Source: Desulfomonile sp963700305 (lineage in GTDB: Bacteria > Desulfobacterota > Desulfomonilia > Desulfomonilales > Desulfomonilaceae). From it: DNA of 64,000 nucleotides. This document shows positions 37,901 to 47,411 of the stretch, piece by piece; position 1 is the first letter of the stretch, and the number at the start of each line of letters is the position of its first letter. The notes under the pieces are model-generated. The model searched no databases. It was not told where the DNA came from and saw only the letters and a program-made list of their open reading frames with translations. The stretch is taken from the NCBI GenBank assembly GCA_963700305.1, contig CAVOXB010000017.1, forward strand, positions 1 through 64,000, given 5' to 3'. Position numbers and translations under genes: made by a program.

Positions 37901-39510
37901 ACGAGGGGCAGATCGTCTTCTACCAGGGGATTGTCATCGATGTTACCGAACGCAAACTGGCAGAGGATTCCCTGAGTGAGAAAAGCCAATTTATAGCTTC
38001 TCTTCTACACGCCATACCCGTTGCGGTATTCTACAAGGACAAAGAGGGCAGGTACCTTGGGTGCAATGATGCATTTGCGGACTTTATGGGCGTTAGCTCC
38101 GAGGAGATCAAGGGGAAAACCGTTCATGAACTCTGGCCCGGTGAACTCGCGGACAAGTATCACCAGATGGACTTGGAACTCATGCGAAAGCGAGAGCACC
38201 AAGAGTACGAATTCCAGGTGAAGGCCAAGGATGGCCAGACGCATCCCGTGATTTTTGCCAAGGATATCTACCTGGATTCCACGGGAAACGTGGCTGGCTT
38301 AGTAGGAGCATTTCTTGATATCACCGATCTCAAGCTGGCTGAGGCCTACCAGAAGAGACTCCAGGATCAGCTACTCCAGGCTCAGAAGATGGAGTCGGTG
38401 GGGCGACTTGCGGGCGGCGTGGCCCATGATTTCAACAACATGCTTTCAGTAATTCTTGGCCACGTCGAACTGGCGCTTATGCGTTACACCCCATCGGAAC
38501 CGATCCATGCCAGACTCGAGGGAATCAAGGAGTCCGCTCTCCGTTCAGCCGACCTCGTCCGGCAGCTGCTGGCCTTTGCCCGCAGGCAAACAGTAGCGCC
38601 CAAAGTCCTTGATGTAAACGACACCGTGTCGGGCCTGCTCAAAATGCTGCTTCGGCTGATAGGGGAAGACATTGATCTCGTGTGGATGCCGGGGTCCGTC
38701 CTATGGGCCGTCAAGATTGACCCTTCCCAGATTGACCAGATTCTTGCGAATCTTTGCGTCAATGCCCGGGACGCCATCGCCGGGGTGGGCAAGGTCACCA
38801 TCGAGACCGAAAACACGTCTTTCGATGATACATATTGCGCTGTTCACGCAGGTTTTATCTGCGGTGAGTATGTGATGCTCGCTGTAAGTGATGACGGGTG
38901 TGGCATGAGCCAGGAAGATCTTGAACACATCTTCGAGCCGTTCTTCACCACCAAGGAGTTGGGAATTGGCACGGGCCTGGGACTATCCACAGTGTATGGT
39001 ATCGTCAAACAGAACGAGGGATTCATCAACGTGTACAGCGAACCGGGCAAAGGGACAACCTTCAAGGTCTACCTACCCCGTTTTGTGGGTGAAGCCACGG
39101 GGCAAACTGCAGAAAGTACGCCGAGAACACCGAGGGGTCTCGGGGAGTTGGTGTTGCTGGTCGAGGATGAGACGGTGATCCTGAACGTTGCCAGAGAGAT
39201 GCTGGAGCACCTCGGCTATAAGGTGCTAACCGCCGAAACGCCGACCGAAGCGCTCCACCAAGCTCGAGAACACGCAGCCGAGATAAAGTTGTTGATTACC
39301 GACGTTGTTATGCCTGAGATGAACGGCCGGGACCTTGCCAAATCAATCAATGAAATCAAGCCGGGTCTGAAATGCCTTTTCACCTCCGGCTACACGGCCA
39401 ACGTGATTGCTCACCACGGGGTGTTGGACGAAGATGTTCACTTCATCCAGAAGCCCTTTTCTTTGCATGACTTGGCCAGTAAGGTCCGTGAGACCCTGGA
39501 ACGAGAATAA
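34995..39510 (+). CDS. Hybrid sensor histidine kinase: SBP3-TM-PAS repeats-HisKA-HATPase-REC, interrupted twice
   Basis: About 1500 residues. Signal/anchor (LLLAGLFILAAVAGSAQQ), solute-binding type 3 domain (about 45-270), membrane helix (LWWALSFFAVVFLALVLWNW), several PAS/PAC units (IVHSNPQFLRMLGYALEEAT; EARFRAVFTQSSVGMVRAD), H-box MESVGRLAGGVAHDFNNML, N-box QILANLCVNARDAI, G-boxes DDGCGM and GIGTGLGLSTVYG, and a receiver with VLLVEDE and LLITDVVMPEMNG. TGA at 36480-36482 breaks PAS 2 in frame (ELTG, then PAESIIGKGDYEYAL). One indel near 37862 breaks a later PAS. The start looks like TTG 34995. The periplasmic domain should sense an amino acid or similar ligand. No separate response regulator is nearby. 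Confidence 0.85.
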
Positions 39511-39617
39511 GCTCGAGCAACAACCACTAATGGCTAAACGGCACTTCTGACCGAAAGGGCAATTTCTCCCCCCTTGATTACCAGCCCTTTCCGGGCCCTA
39601 TCGGCAGGCGGGTGCGA

Positions 39618-40037
39618 ATGGATAACTGGTTTGATCGAGATCAACTTCACTTTGCAGCCCAAGATGGAAATGTGGCACGCATCAGAGAAATATTGGCGAA
39701 AGGCCACCCCGTGGGCGCTTTCGATGAACTGGGAAAGACGCCGCTGCACTACGCGGTCGAGCGCGAGCACGAGGAGGGTGTCTTGTTCCTGATCCAATCG
39801 GGAGCAGACGTCAATGCGCATGAAGAACGTCTAATTGGGAATACCCCGTTGAGGGAGGTGGCCGGCAATTGCTCGCTGCGGATAGCACGCCTACTCCTCG
39901 AGGCGGGTGCTGACCCCACCATTCCTGGCTGGATGCAGCTTACGGCACTGCACAAGGCCAAGGGGCGGAAGGACAAAGAGGGAAAGCGCGTTTACCAACT
40001 CCTGAAGGAGGCCGCAGAGAGCCGTGGCGGTGGCTGA
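39618..40037 (+). CDS. Ankyrin-repeat protein
   Basis: 139 residues from ATG 39618. Three to four ankyrin repeats: DQLHFAAQDGNVARIREILA, GKTPLHYAVEREHEEGVLFL, NTPLREVAGNCSLRIARLLL, LTALHKAKGRKDKEGKRVY. No signal peptide, so a small cytoplasmic protein-protein interaction scaffold of unknown partner. It follows the kinase gene by about 110 bp and may be co-transcribed. Confidence 0.8.
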   Translation: MDNWFDRDQLHFAAQDGNVARIREILAKGHPVGAFDELGKTPLHYAVEREHEEGVLFLIQSGADVNAHEERLIGNTPLREVAGNCSLRIARLLLEAGADPTIPGWMQLTALHKAKGRKDKEGKRVYQLLKEAAESRGGG

Positions 40038-40046
40038 CAAGTGAAT

Positions 40047-40075
40047 CCAGCGGCCTGCGCAATGCTTGCCGCTGG
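40047..40075. terminator. 8-bp hairpin after the ankyrin gene
   Basis: CCAGCGGC (40047-40054) and GCCGCTGG (40068-40075), 13-nt loop, 10 bp after the stop codon. No T-run, so an intrinsic terminator is only possible. Confidence 0.4.
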
Positions 40076-41190
40076 TCACGAATGCTTCGGCAAGTAGAGA
40101 TCGCGTCGCTAGGAAGCCAATACGCTGGATCTCTTCTCGTTTACCTGTTTGAGTTCCCAACCCGCAAACGGATCTGAGCACGACCATAGGTGTTTACTGG
40201 ACAGAAGCGGAGCGGGTGATGACAGCATGGAGGCAAATTTCCAATAATCTCAACAGCCGAATCGCCTGCCAAACCAGGACGTTGGAGGCGCAGAGTTGGT
40301 GCTGGTAATGACAGTGGTCGATAATCGTGGTTTTGACGTCTCTTGTGCTGCTCAACACGCCGCGCGTGCGGCATGTTCGTGCGCCACTTGAAGACAAGGT
40401 AACGGCCGAGCTAGAAGACGGCTTCTTTGATCAAAGATCCTGGACCATCACAAAGAGCTTTCTTGGGAACCGAATTTCTCCCTTCCCCAACAGGGGCCGC
40501 CCTAGTTCGAGTCGGCGTTTAAGGCTTATGACTCGCGCGGGTGCAAGAATATCGACATATCTGTGAGAAGTGCCATCCTATGCTTTGGGTGCCTCTTTGC
40601 AAGAGTGACGACCCACAGCGACTTGCATTGGAGCAGTGCTATGATGTCCTTAATCCACGCGCTCTTTCGTCCCGTCTCCCGATTAACAATCCCACGAACC
40701 TTCCCATTATAGTTTTCGTGATTCGATAGCGACCCATTCTTAAGGAATCGCGCGAAGCCTTAATCAGATCGATTCCGAAGGACTTTCTCGATGGACGAAA
40801 GTAAGGTAAGTCTTTCTCGTTCAGATGTTTTCGCTGCAGCGCTCGGACCAACTGGAAATCCGGCATCCTGTTACTGATGCGCTGCCGGACGCCGGCAAAT
40901 CAAACCCGGAGGAACCATACCTTAAGGATGGGATGGCTGTTGTGTAACTGCTTGATTCTGCAGATGTCCCTTGAATGGGTTGAAAGATGCGAAAAGACCT
41001 TTTCTTGAGGCGGGAATGGAAGAGACAGAAGAATTCTGTGTTCCGAACCGGTGTCTTTGCTGGAGCGCCGCCTGAAAAAGAGACCGCAAATCATACGGTC
41101 TCAAGATCGAATCATGGGAAAAGCAGTCTGGACCACTCGTGAGATCCATTGGTCGAGTCAGTCTCGCCAGATCCCTTTCTCTCCCCTTCC
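40076..41190. other. 1.1-kb stretch without a supported gene
   Basis: Frames on both strands are short, lack ribosome sites and resemble nothing. It could contain decayed genes of the element; I see no repeats or RNA features. Confidence 0.4.
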
Positions 41191-41967
41191 TCACCACTCA
41201 TTGCAGTGACGTTGATAACCACAGGAACTGCACAATTAGCTGGGGTTCGGATAGAAGACAGAGGACTGAATCCCCTGGCATACTGTCGTCGTGGTCTTCA
41301 TGAACCTCCTGCGATCATTGTCGTCTATGGCCACGGGACGCTGTACCAGTTCAGGATTTGTGGTCTTGAGGAGGTATTCGTACCTGTAATGGAGCTCGTT
41401 CGGGTCATACCCCAAGTCCGAAGCGGCCAAGCTGTAGGCAGCGAGCTGCATCGTGTTCACGTCGCCGTTGGGTTTGCGTGAGGATGTCTTGTAGTCCACC
41501 AACACGGTCGAGCCGTTTTTCAGGATAGCGTCCACGTAGCCGATCAAAGGCGGCATGTCTCGTGGGCAATCTTCGGAGAGTGCGGCGAGGTCTAGCGTAA
41601 AAGACTCTTCGACCGCAATCACCTCAATGGCCGGGTCATGCTGTTCGGTGAAGTCCGTGAAGATCTGCCTCGCGGTATTGAACAGGGACTCCTCGCTCTC
41701 TCTTTTGGAGTAGCGAACGGGCGGCCCGTCCAATCCCCTCCATTCCTGGCTGTAGATGTCCACGAGTTGATCTGCACGGAGCGGATCTGCCTCCAGTGAA
41801 CTCTGGAGGAATGCCTGAATACCGGAATGGATGGCTCGGCCGAAGTGAAGGGCCGAGGGGGTGAAGTCGGGCTCGACTCGGTCGATGTAGTTGAAGCGGT
41901 ATTTCAGACAGCATTGCATGTAGCTGTTGATCTGAGAGTAGCTCAGATGAGGCTCTTCTCTTGTCAT
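41191..41967 (-). CDS. Cas4/RecB-like PD-(D/E)XK nuclease, copy A, in-frame TAA near the C-terminus
   Basis: Single-domain nuclease of about 258 residues from ATG 41967 (AGGAG upstream). SYSQINSYMQCCLKYRFNYI (first Fe-S Cys region), GRAIHSGIQAFL (catalytic His), EVIAVEESFTLDL, PLIGYVDAILKNGSTVLVDY followed by KT (D and K of the active site), LAAYSLAASDLGY. TAA at about 41238 replaces the Tyr present in copy B (NPSxLCSSCGYQR); the frame then continues to CxxCx5-6C and a true stop at 41191. If real, the stop removes the last three Fe-S cysteines. Downstream of the annealing-protein gene in the same orientation. Confidence 0.78.
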
Positions 41968-42060
41968 GGTGTGCGCTCCTTTCTGGGGGCGGACAGAACG
42001 CACCAGTCCCGTCCTGCCCCTCGATGAGACGAATTGTTGCTGTTGATTTGCTGGGCTGAT

Positions 42061-42498
42061 TTACGCGGCGACTTCGGTCTGCAGGTAGGAGATCAACTGC
42101 GATGCGGACTCACGTGACAGTTCCTGGAAGGTCGAAGCACTCAGCGGACGAAGCATGGACTCGATGTCCTGATCCGTGTACTGTGCCCGTTTGGTCAAAG
42201 CGTACAGAGCGCGGCATTGCGCCTGAGTTGCCCTCCCATTGCCGCAACCTTGCGGCTTTGATCCGTCTCCGGCCGCGGTGCGATTCTGCTCCATCGGCTT
42301 GCCGTTCCCGCTGTCCACAGGGAACACCGATTTGCTCTCTTTGCTGCGATTCTGCTCGCCGTCGCTCTCCGCTGCGGCCACTTGTGACACTTCCTCTGCG
42401 CCGGTGAATTCCAGACCATAACCGGCAAACCTCAGGGCTCTGGCAATGCTTCTTGTTTCACTCAACTCAATCAAGCTGTCCGAGAGTCGAGCGGAACA
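42061..42498 (-). pseudogene. Rad52-like single-strand annealing protein, copy A, 5'-truncated
   Basis: Homologous to the C-terminal two thirds of the protein at 48971-49635: ARLSDSLIELSETRSIARAL, RFAGYGLEFTGAEEVSQVAA, DQDIESMLRPLSAS, LISYLQTEVAA. The N-terminal 75 or so residues present in copy B are missing upstream of about 42498, so this is a remnant. Phage-type annealing proteins promote RecA-independent pairing; the neighbouring nuclease would supply resected ends. Confidence 0.65.
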
Positions 42499-42675
42499 TG
42501 CCCAGGGAGCAGCTATCTTGATCAGGGGTCATGCAATCACTGCGGTTCCGTGACTGCGATTCTTGACCAATGGCACCACAAAGCTTTATATTTAAACTCA
42601 CCATCCCTGTGCCCTGAAGGATGGACGCCTGGGGGCCTACGACGAATCTCAAGACCGAAATGGAGATGTACCAGC

Positions 42676-43260
42676 ATGTTTGGGGCAACGCAAACTAAGC
42701 GGCCTAGGGAAATCAACGTGGCTGCTGTGCTTACCAGTAGTCTCCTGTTGTTGATGAGTTCATTTGGCGTGTGCTACGGGTCATCACTGGCCGCATTCCT
42801 ACACAAAGACTGCAGGTTCGACTCGCCCTCAGACTTTGTGATTGACGGTTCCAAAGTGAAGCCAATTTCTCCTCACCAGGCAGCTGAATCTGCTGTGCGC
42901 CATCTACAGGCAAGAGGAGTCAAAGATGTCGTAATATGTGAAATGCTCTGGATCGCTGCTCCTCTCGGAGGCTACCTCGTTGACGTAAAGGGCCGAGCAA
43001 CCATCAACGGCAACGACTTCTCGTCATTCCGAGTGGGGATTAGAGACGGCAGCGACTATAAGAACGGGAAGTATTCTGCAGGAGAAGAATTCGTGTTTAT
43101 CGCACGCGGAGAGGACAAATCCGGTCAGTCACTGTGGTATCCGAGCCCCGGCCCTGACTACGAACTGGCTGAGGGAGGAGACGTAACCGAGGGGATGCTG
43201 GCATACGAGTTTCTTCTCAAAAGAAAGGACTTTGAATCTTTGGGACTCCGTTTTCCTTGA
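42676..43260 (+). CDS. Secreted hypothetical protein
   Basis: 194 residues from ATG 42676 (GGAG 12 bp upstream), with a hydrophobic signal/anchor AAVLTSSLLLLMSSFGVCYG. The mature domain has HQAAESAVRHLQARGVKDVV, GGYLVDVKGRATINGNDFSS and a GEEFVFIARGEDKSGQSLWY strand region; beta-rich, probably periplasmic. I do not recognise the family. Last gene before attachment-site copy 2. Confidence 0.6.
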   Translation: MFGATQTKRPREINVAAVLTSSLLLLMSSFGVCYGSSLAAFLHKDCRFDSPSDFVIDGSKVKPISPHQAAESAVRHLQARGVKDVVICEMLWIAAPLGGYLVDVKGRATINGNDFSSFRVGIRDGSDYKNGKYSAGEEFVFIARGEDKSGQSLWYPSPGPDYELAEGGDVTEGMLAYEFLLKRKDFESLGLRFP

Positions 43261-43428
43261 GCTTTGGGGTTCGATTCTGGTGTCCATTTGGTGTCCATCG
43301 GAAGCGAAAGTTGGGGAAAATCGAGGAAACTCATTGACAACTGGTCACAATGTCTTCATCAATGATATTGACCACATGACCTCGTTTTCCCAGTTATCTG
43401 AAGTACTTCTGTAATCATTCCAATCGCT

Positions 43429-43471
43429 TTCGCAACGCGGGGTCGATGGTTCAAATCCCTTCATATCCAGC
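43429..43471 (+). other. Attachment-site copy 2: 3' half of a tRNA-Ala-like gene
   Basis: TTCGCAACGCGG-GGTC-GATGG-TTCAAAT-CCCTT-CATATCC-A, matching copy 1 at 26431 with one missing G and three or four substitutions, which damage the T stem and acceptor pairing. It abuts the stop codon of the third integrase (43475-43473). It is a decayed attachment site rather than a working tRNA. Confidence 0.6.
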
Positions 43472-43472
43472 A

Positions 43473-44749
43473 TTATATCAACTGCTTAGCAGGATGTACC
43501 ACCTTCAGGGCATCCTGTTTTTCGTTCCCAGCTACAAAACAGCTACAGTAATTCAAGATGACGGGTCTGCCGTGGATTCTTGACTCACCGTGCTCCACGG
43601 TATACTGGTCAATTGCGCGTACCAATTCATTTTCGGAAATATCGCCATATCTACGACTTACAGGAACGTGCCCATCGAAGTTCCCGTCTTTATCAGCATG
43701 ACCTAAAATTTTTCAGCGATTCGATCAGAAATTCCTGATTCTGAACAATTCATTCTAAAGGTGTGCCGGAGATCGTGGAACCTGAATCTTGGGTCTGTTT
43801 TGAAAAAGGAAAAAGCTCGCCGCATTGCCGATTCAAGTGCATTCTTAGACGCAGGTCTTGTACCTGCGGCATCTGAGATGAGAAATACATTTTCACAACC
43901 AATGGCTTGAATCCTTAATACCTGTTCCAGGATGGGAATCAAATCCTTGTGAATGGGGATCTTCTTGGCTTCCCCTTCTATTTTTTTGATTTTATCTTCC
44001 TTTGGAACCATAGGTTTTAAAAATATAAGTCTTTTCGCTTGCACCAGTCGGGAATGACCCTCTTTTGGGTTTTGGGATTGATTGTGGTCAAGATAATTTG
44101 TAACAAATCATTACCGAGATAAGCGGATATGACCTCGCTCTTAAAGTTTAATCCCCTTCCTTTTCCTCGAACTTGATTACAAGGATTCTCCTTAATCCCT
44201 GTGGTTTTCTTGTTATCAATCAAGATTCCGAAGATTGCTGAAAGCGTTGAAATCTCCCATCCAACCGTATTGGGAGCAGCTCCTTCCTCTTCAACCCTTT
44301 TGCAGTAATATTCACGAAGGTCGCTAGTCCAAATGCTTTTCATAACTTTTTCAGGCTTAAACCCTTTCAGCAAATGGACAATACACTGGGAATATTTCTC
44401 CAGTAATTTTTTCGGTTTTTTTCTAATAATCTTGTCATTGAAGAAGATTTGAACGGCTCCCTTCTTCGGATTTTCTTTGTTCCAAAGCACGATATCCTGT
44501 TCGGTTTCTTGTTCTTTCGGAACCAAGTCCGATGGCATCTGCCCATCCCCTTGTTTTACGGAAACGACTCAGGATTTCACGTGCTTCAGCCGAAAGAAAG
44601 CTGAAATCTTTTGAATCCAAAGCCGTCAGAAACTCCCGCTCAAGCGTTTCAGCCTGTGTTTTAGTTTTCGCGTACGTCTTAATCCACCTGTCCTTTTCTT
44701 CAATCCACCACCGGAAGTACCAAAACTTGTTGCGTTTTATGACTCCCAT
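43473..44749 (-). pseudogene. Tyrosine recombinase / integrase (Int3), frameshifted and missing the catalytic Arg I region
   Basis: Starts at ATG 44749 (MGVIKRNKFWYFRWWIEEKD, arm domain), shifts near 44530 into the core-binding domain (LLEKYSQCIVHLLKGFKPEK), then near 44040 into LIFLKPMVPKEDKIKKIEGE and FHDLRHTFRMNCSESGI. It shifts once more near 43705 into GHADKDGNF and SRRYGDISENELVRAI (Tyr). The stretch that should hold the first catalytic Arg (TGxRxGE) is absent between TTINPKTQKR and RLIFLKP, so the gene is dead even allowing for sequence errors. Its stop lies 2 bp from attachment-site copy 2. Base composition of 43.5-45.1 kb is lower in G+C than both flanks. Confidence 0.75.
43490..43517 (+). 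terminator. Hairpin CAGGATG/CATCCTG beside attachment-site copy 2
   Basis: CAGGATG (43490-43496) pairs with CATCCTG (43511-43517), 14-nt loop, followed by TTTTT: a good rho-independent terminator on the plus strand. The arms are identical to the hairpin beside copy 1 although the loops differ. Confidence 0.65.
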
Positions 44750-45039
44750 AGTTTACTTATTTCCTCCCTGGTTGGCATAGGAGACCCTTCCTGCTTTTGT
44801 TCCTGTTTCGCCGGCTGCGCCGAAACAGGCTTGTTAACCTTTTGGGTTCTCTGATGATTCCTCTGCTCAGACCGAAAGAATTCATTGATATGCTCGTTCG
44901 TGAAGCGAAACTTTTTACCAATCTTTTTGAATCCAATCTTTTCCTCATGGACTAACTTGCGGACATGACCGGGTGAGCAACTCAATCGTCGAGCCGCTTC
45001 TTTCGTGCCGAAAAGTACATCTGTGTCTTTTTCAAGATA
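44737..45039 (-). CDS. Excisionase-like helix-turn-helix protein (start unresolved)
   Basis: Helix-turn-helix of the element-excisionase type: TDVLFGTKEAARRLSCSPGH, VRKLVHEEKIGFKKIGKKFR, FTNEHINEFF, then a Gln/Lys-rich tail. The helix-turn-helix begins upstream of the first in-frame candidate start (TTG 44985). The open frame runs on to about 45090 with no good start, and a GAGGAGG site with GTG/ATG lies there in another frame, so a frameshift near the start is likely. The end overlaps the Int3 start, a normal xis-int arrangement. Confidence 0.65.
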   Translation of the reverse strand, partial: YLEKDTDVLFGTKEAARRLSCSPGHVRKLVHEEKIGFKKIGKKFRFTNEHINEFFRSEQRNHQRTQKVNKPVSAQPAKQEQKQEGSPMPTREEISKLWES

Positions 45040-45095
45040 GTTTGAATCGGAATAATGACCATTATTGCCACCCTGAACCTCCTCATCAATTCTGA

Positions 45096-46422
45096 TCAGA
45101 AAAGTCGGATAGCTACCGTATAGTGTTTCGTAATACCCTGCATGAGTACGGTGTCGATCATGGAAGCTTCGTCAACGATCAATAGGTCGCACTTGAGAGG
45201 GTATTCTTCGTTTTTCTGAAAGCCGCCCTTTTGAGGACTGAATTCCAGCAGCCTGTGGATGGTCCTTGCTTCATGGCCGGTAGTTTCCGTCATGCGTTTG
45301 GCAGCCCTGCCGGTAGGGGCAGCTAAAAGAATATCTATTCCCAGTCTCCCGAATATCTTCAGAATAGCATTGATGATCGTGGTCTTGCCTGTTCCCGGCC
45401 CTCCTGTGATGACCATGACCTTGCTCTCTGTGGCGCATTTCACAGCTTCGATTTGATTTGGGGCCAAGTGACAGGGAAAGCTGACTTTGGACCCATTCGA
45501 CGGCCTTGTGTGCGTCGATTTTTCTTCTTCTGCAAAGGAGCGGCGGAGAGATTTCAGCCTAAAGGCTATGCTCTTCTCACAAGCGTGAAACGTGGACAAG
45601 TACACAGCAGTGTTATCGCCCGGAGGGGCATTTTCATTCGTCGTGCAAATATTCGAGTACCACTTTCTTTGTCGCCACAAGGGACTGTAATCCAGTGAGC
45701 GCAATCTCCGGGTCCACCTGCAGCATCTCCCGGCTTTTTTCCACGAGAGCTTCATGCGGGTAATACACATGGCCTTCGTCTGCCAGCTGGTTCAGCACAT
45801 AGATTACCCCGGCCGCAGCCCGCACAGGAGAGTCCTTGGCTATACCCAGATTCTCAGCTATCCGGTCGGCAGTGATGAAGCCTATGCCGAAAATGTCCTC
45901 GGCCAATCTGTATGGATTTTCCTTCACCACGTCGATGGACTGCTGGCCATACTGTTTGTAGATTTTGGCTGCATAGGTCGAGCTGACACCGTGGCTTTGG
46001 AGGAAGAGCATGACCTCTCGGATTTCTTTCTGGTCCGCCCAGGCTTTGGAGATCATTGTCACACGTTTGGAACCAATGCCCTCAACGTCCTGTAGCTTTT
46101 CGGAGTCTTCCTCGATGACCTTGAGAGTGTCCTCCCCAAATTTCTGGACCATTCTCTTGGCCATGACCGGACCGATTCCTTTGATGAGCCCCGAGCCGAG
46201 GTATTTCTCAATTCCTGCAACGGTTGCCGGGACGAGGGTCGTGTATCGTACTATCTTGAACTGCTCTCCGAACTTCGGGTGATTGATCCATTCGCCGGTT
46301 GCACGGACGACCTGTCCGGGGGTGGGGGCCATGAGCGTGCCGACGACCGTAACGAGATCACGATGACCGGACACCTTGAGCTTGGCGATGGTGAAATCAG
46401 TCTCGTCATTGTGGAAGGTCAC
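45096..46422 (-). pseudogene. RecD2-like helicase, frameshifted and C-terminally truncated
   Basis: N-terminal domain plus helix-hairpin-helix (LIKGIGPVMAKRMVQKFGED; LQDVEGIGSKRVTMISKAW), then GFITADRIAENLGI, frameshift near 45650, then LAPNQIEAVKCA, Walker A VITGGPGTGKTTIINAIL, LAAPTGRAAKRMTETTGHEA and motif II LLIVDEASMIDTVLMQ. After that residue homology stops and an unrelated tail ends at 45096. Motifs III-VI, needed for helicase activity, are gone. GTG 46422 is the first usable start and also looks slightly late. The truncation point coincides with the start of the A+T-richer integrase block, so insertion of that block probably cut the gene. Confidence 0.8.
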
Positions 46423-46712
46423 TCGTTCTGATCTGGCCTTGAATGGTAGACAGTCCGGACTGGTCGCTATGCGTTAGGACGGAGGACGTTTAGGCATTTT
46501 TCTGTGCAAGAATTCCAGATATTCGACCCGGCTCGGGATGGACTGGGATTTTATCAGGCAATATGCGATTTGACCACATGACTGCTTTTCAAGAGGACAG
46601 CACCCAAAAATCTCGTGGACAAGAGCTTTACAGTGCGATAAAGACGGGGCCACAGTAAGAAAACAAGAAGTGACAGAGCCCCCACTGAACAGGGGGAACG
46701 GAACAGATAGGA

Positions 46713-47103
46713 ATGGCCTGGTTCGTGTATATCCTTCGATGCTCGGACAACAGCCTGTATTGTGGGACCACGACTGATCTGGAACGCCGCCTCGAAGCAC
46801 ACAATGCGGGGATCGGAGCCCGGTATACCCGGTCAAGGCTTCCTTATGCTGTGGCCCTGGTAAAGTAGGCAGCAGGGTTTTGTTTTTTGCTCCGGCGCCT
46901 GGAAGCGTATAACGGCAGGACTGGGCCCGTTACACCCGGCAAGAGCCGTGCAGTTGGTGTGGCATCTGCAAGCAACGAGCAAATCGGAAGCATTCAAAGA
47001 AGAATTCAGGATCAAGCGGCTATACAAGGCCGAAAAGGAGCTTCTCGTCGGCGTCACAAGCAGACGGAGAGCCCGAATACTCAAATCTTGTAGGAGGAGT
47101 TGT
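46713..47103 (+). pseudogene. GIY-YIG nuclease remnants (YhbQ/UPF0213-like)
   Basis: ATG 46713 opens MAWFVYILRCSDNSLYCGTT and RRLEAHNAGIGARYTRSRLP, a good GIY-YIG N-terminus, but TAG at 46866-46868 ends it after 51 residues. From 46889 a second, diverged copy of the middle begins (LRRLEAYNG, TPGKSRA) and, after one shift, runs to a proper C-terminus (KEEFRIKRLYKAEKELLVG). It looks like two tandem genes merged by deletion. Neither can be functional as written. Confidence 0.6.
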
Positions 47104-47105
47104 CG

Positions 47106-47411
47106 ATGACAAAGGCTGAACTGGTGGCGAAACTGGCCGAGGAGACGAAGGTTACCAAAAAGGTGGCCACAGCAATGCTGGGCATCGCTGGTGAAACTCT
47201 GCAGGCGGGCCTCAAGGACGGCGGTAAAATACGCATCGACGGGCTGGGTACCTTTGCGGTTGCAGACCGTAAGGCTCGCACGGGTGTGAATCCTCAAACC
47301 AGAGCGAAGATAAAAATTCCGGCCACCAAGGCTCCCGTCTTTCGAGCGGCCAAAGCACTGAAGGAAGCTGTGAAGCCGGTTCCTAAGAAGGCTGCTAAGA
47401 AGACCAAATAA
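47106..47411 (+). CDS. HU/IHF-family DNA-binding protein
   Basis: 101 residues from ATG 47106 (AGGAGGAG upstream). MTKAELVAKLAEETKVTKKV is the HU N-terminal helix pair; GKIRIDGLGTFAVADRKART and NPQTRAKIKIPATKAPVFRA are the beta arm with the conserved RxGxNPxT-type motif. The C-terminal Lys/Ala/Pro-rich tail (KPVPKKAAKKTK) resembles HU variants with a histone-H1-like extension. Lies among recombination genes and may help the annealing or integration reactions. Confidence 0.9.
   Translation: MTKAELVAKLAEETKVTKKVATAMLGIAGETLQAGLKDGGKIRIDGLGTFAVADRKARTGVNPQTRAKIKIPATKAPVFRAAKALKEAVKPVPKKAAKKTK

Larger units (their letters stand above)
26431..43471. mobile_element. Putative integrative element A between two tRNA-Ala-like 3' ends
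   Basis: About 17 kb bounded by near-identical 43-bp direct repeats (26431-26473, 43429-43471). Integrase and excisionase lie at the left end and the cargo behind: thioesterase/LysR, sensor kinase, ankyrin protein, nuclease and annealing protein. Both boundaries are followed by a CAGGATG/CATCCTG hairpin. I see no conjugation or capsid genes, so self-transfer is not supported. An alternative is two independent insertions at different times with the intervening DNA trapped. Confidence 0.45.
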
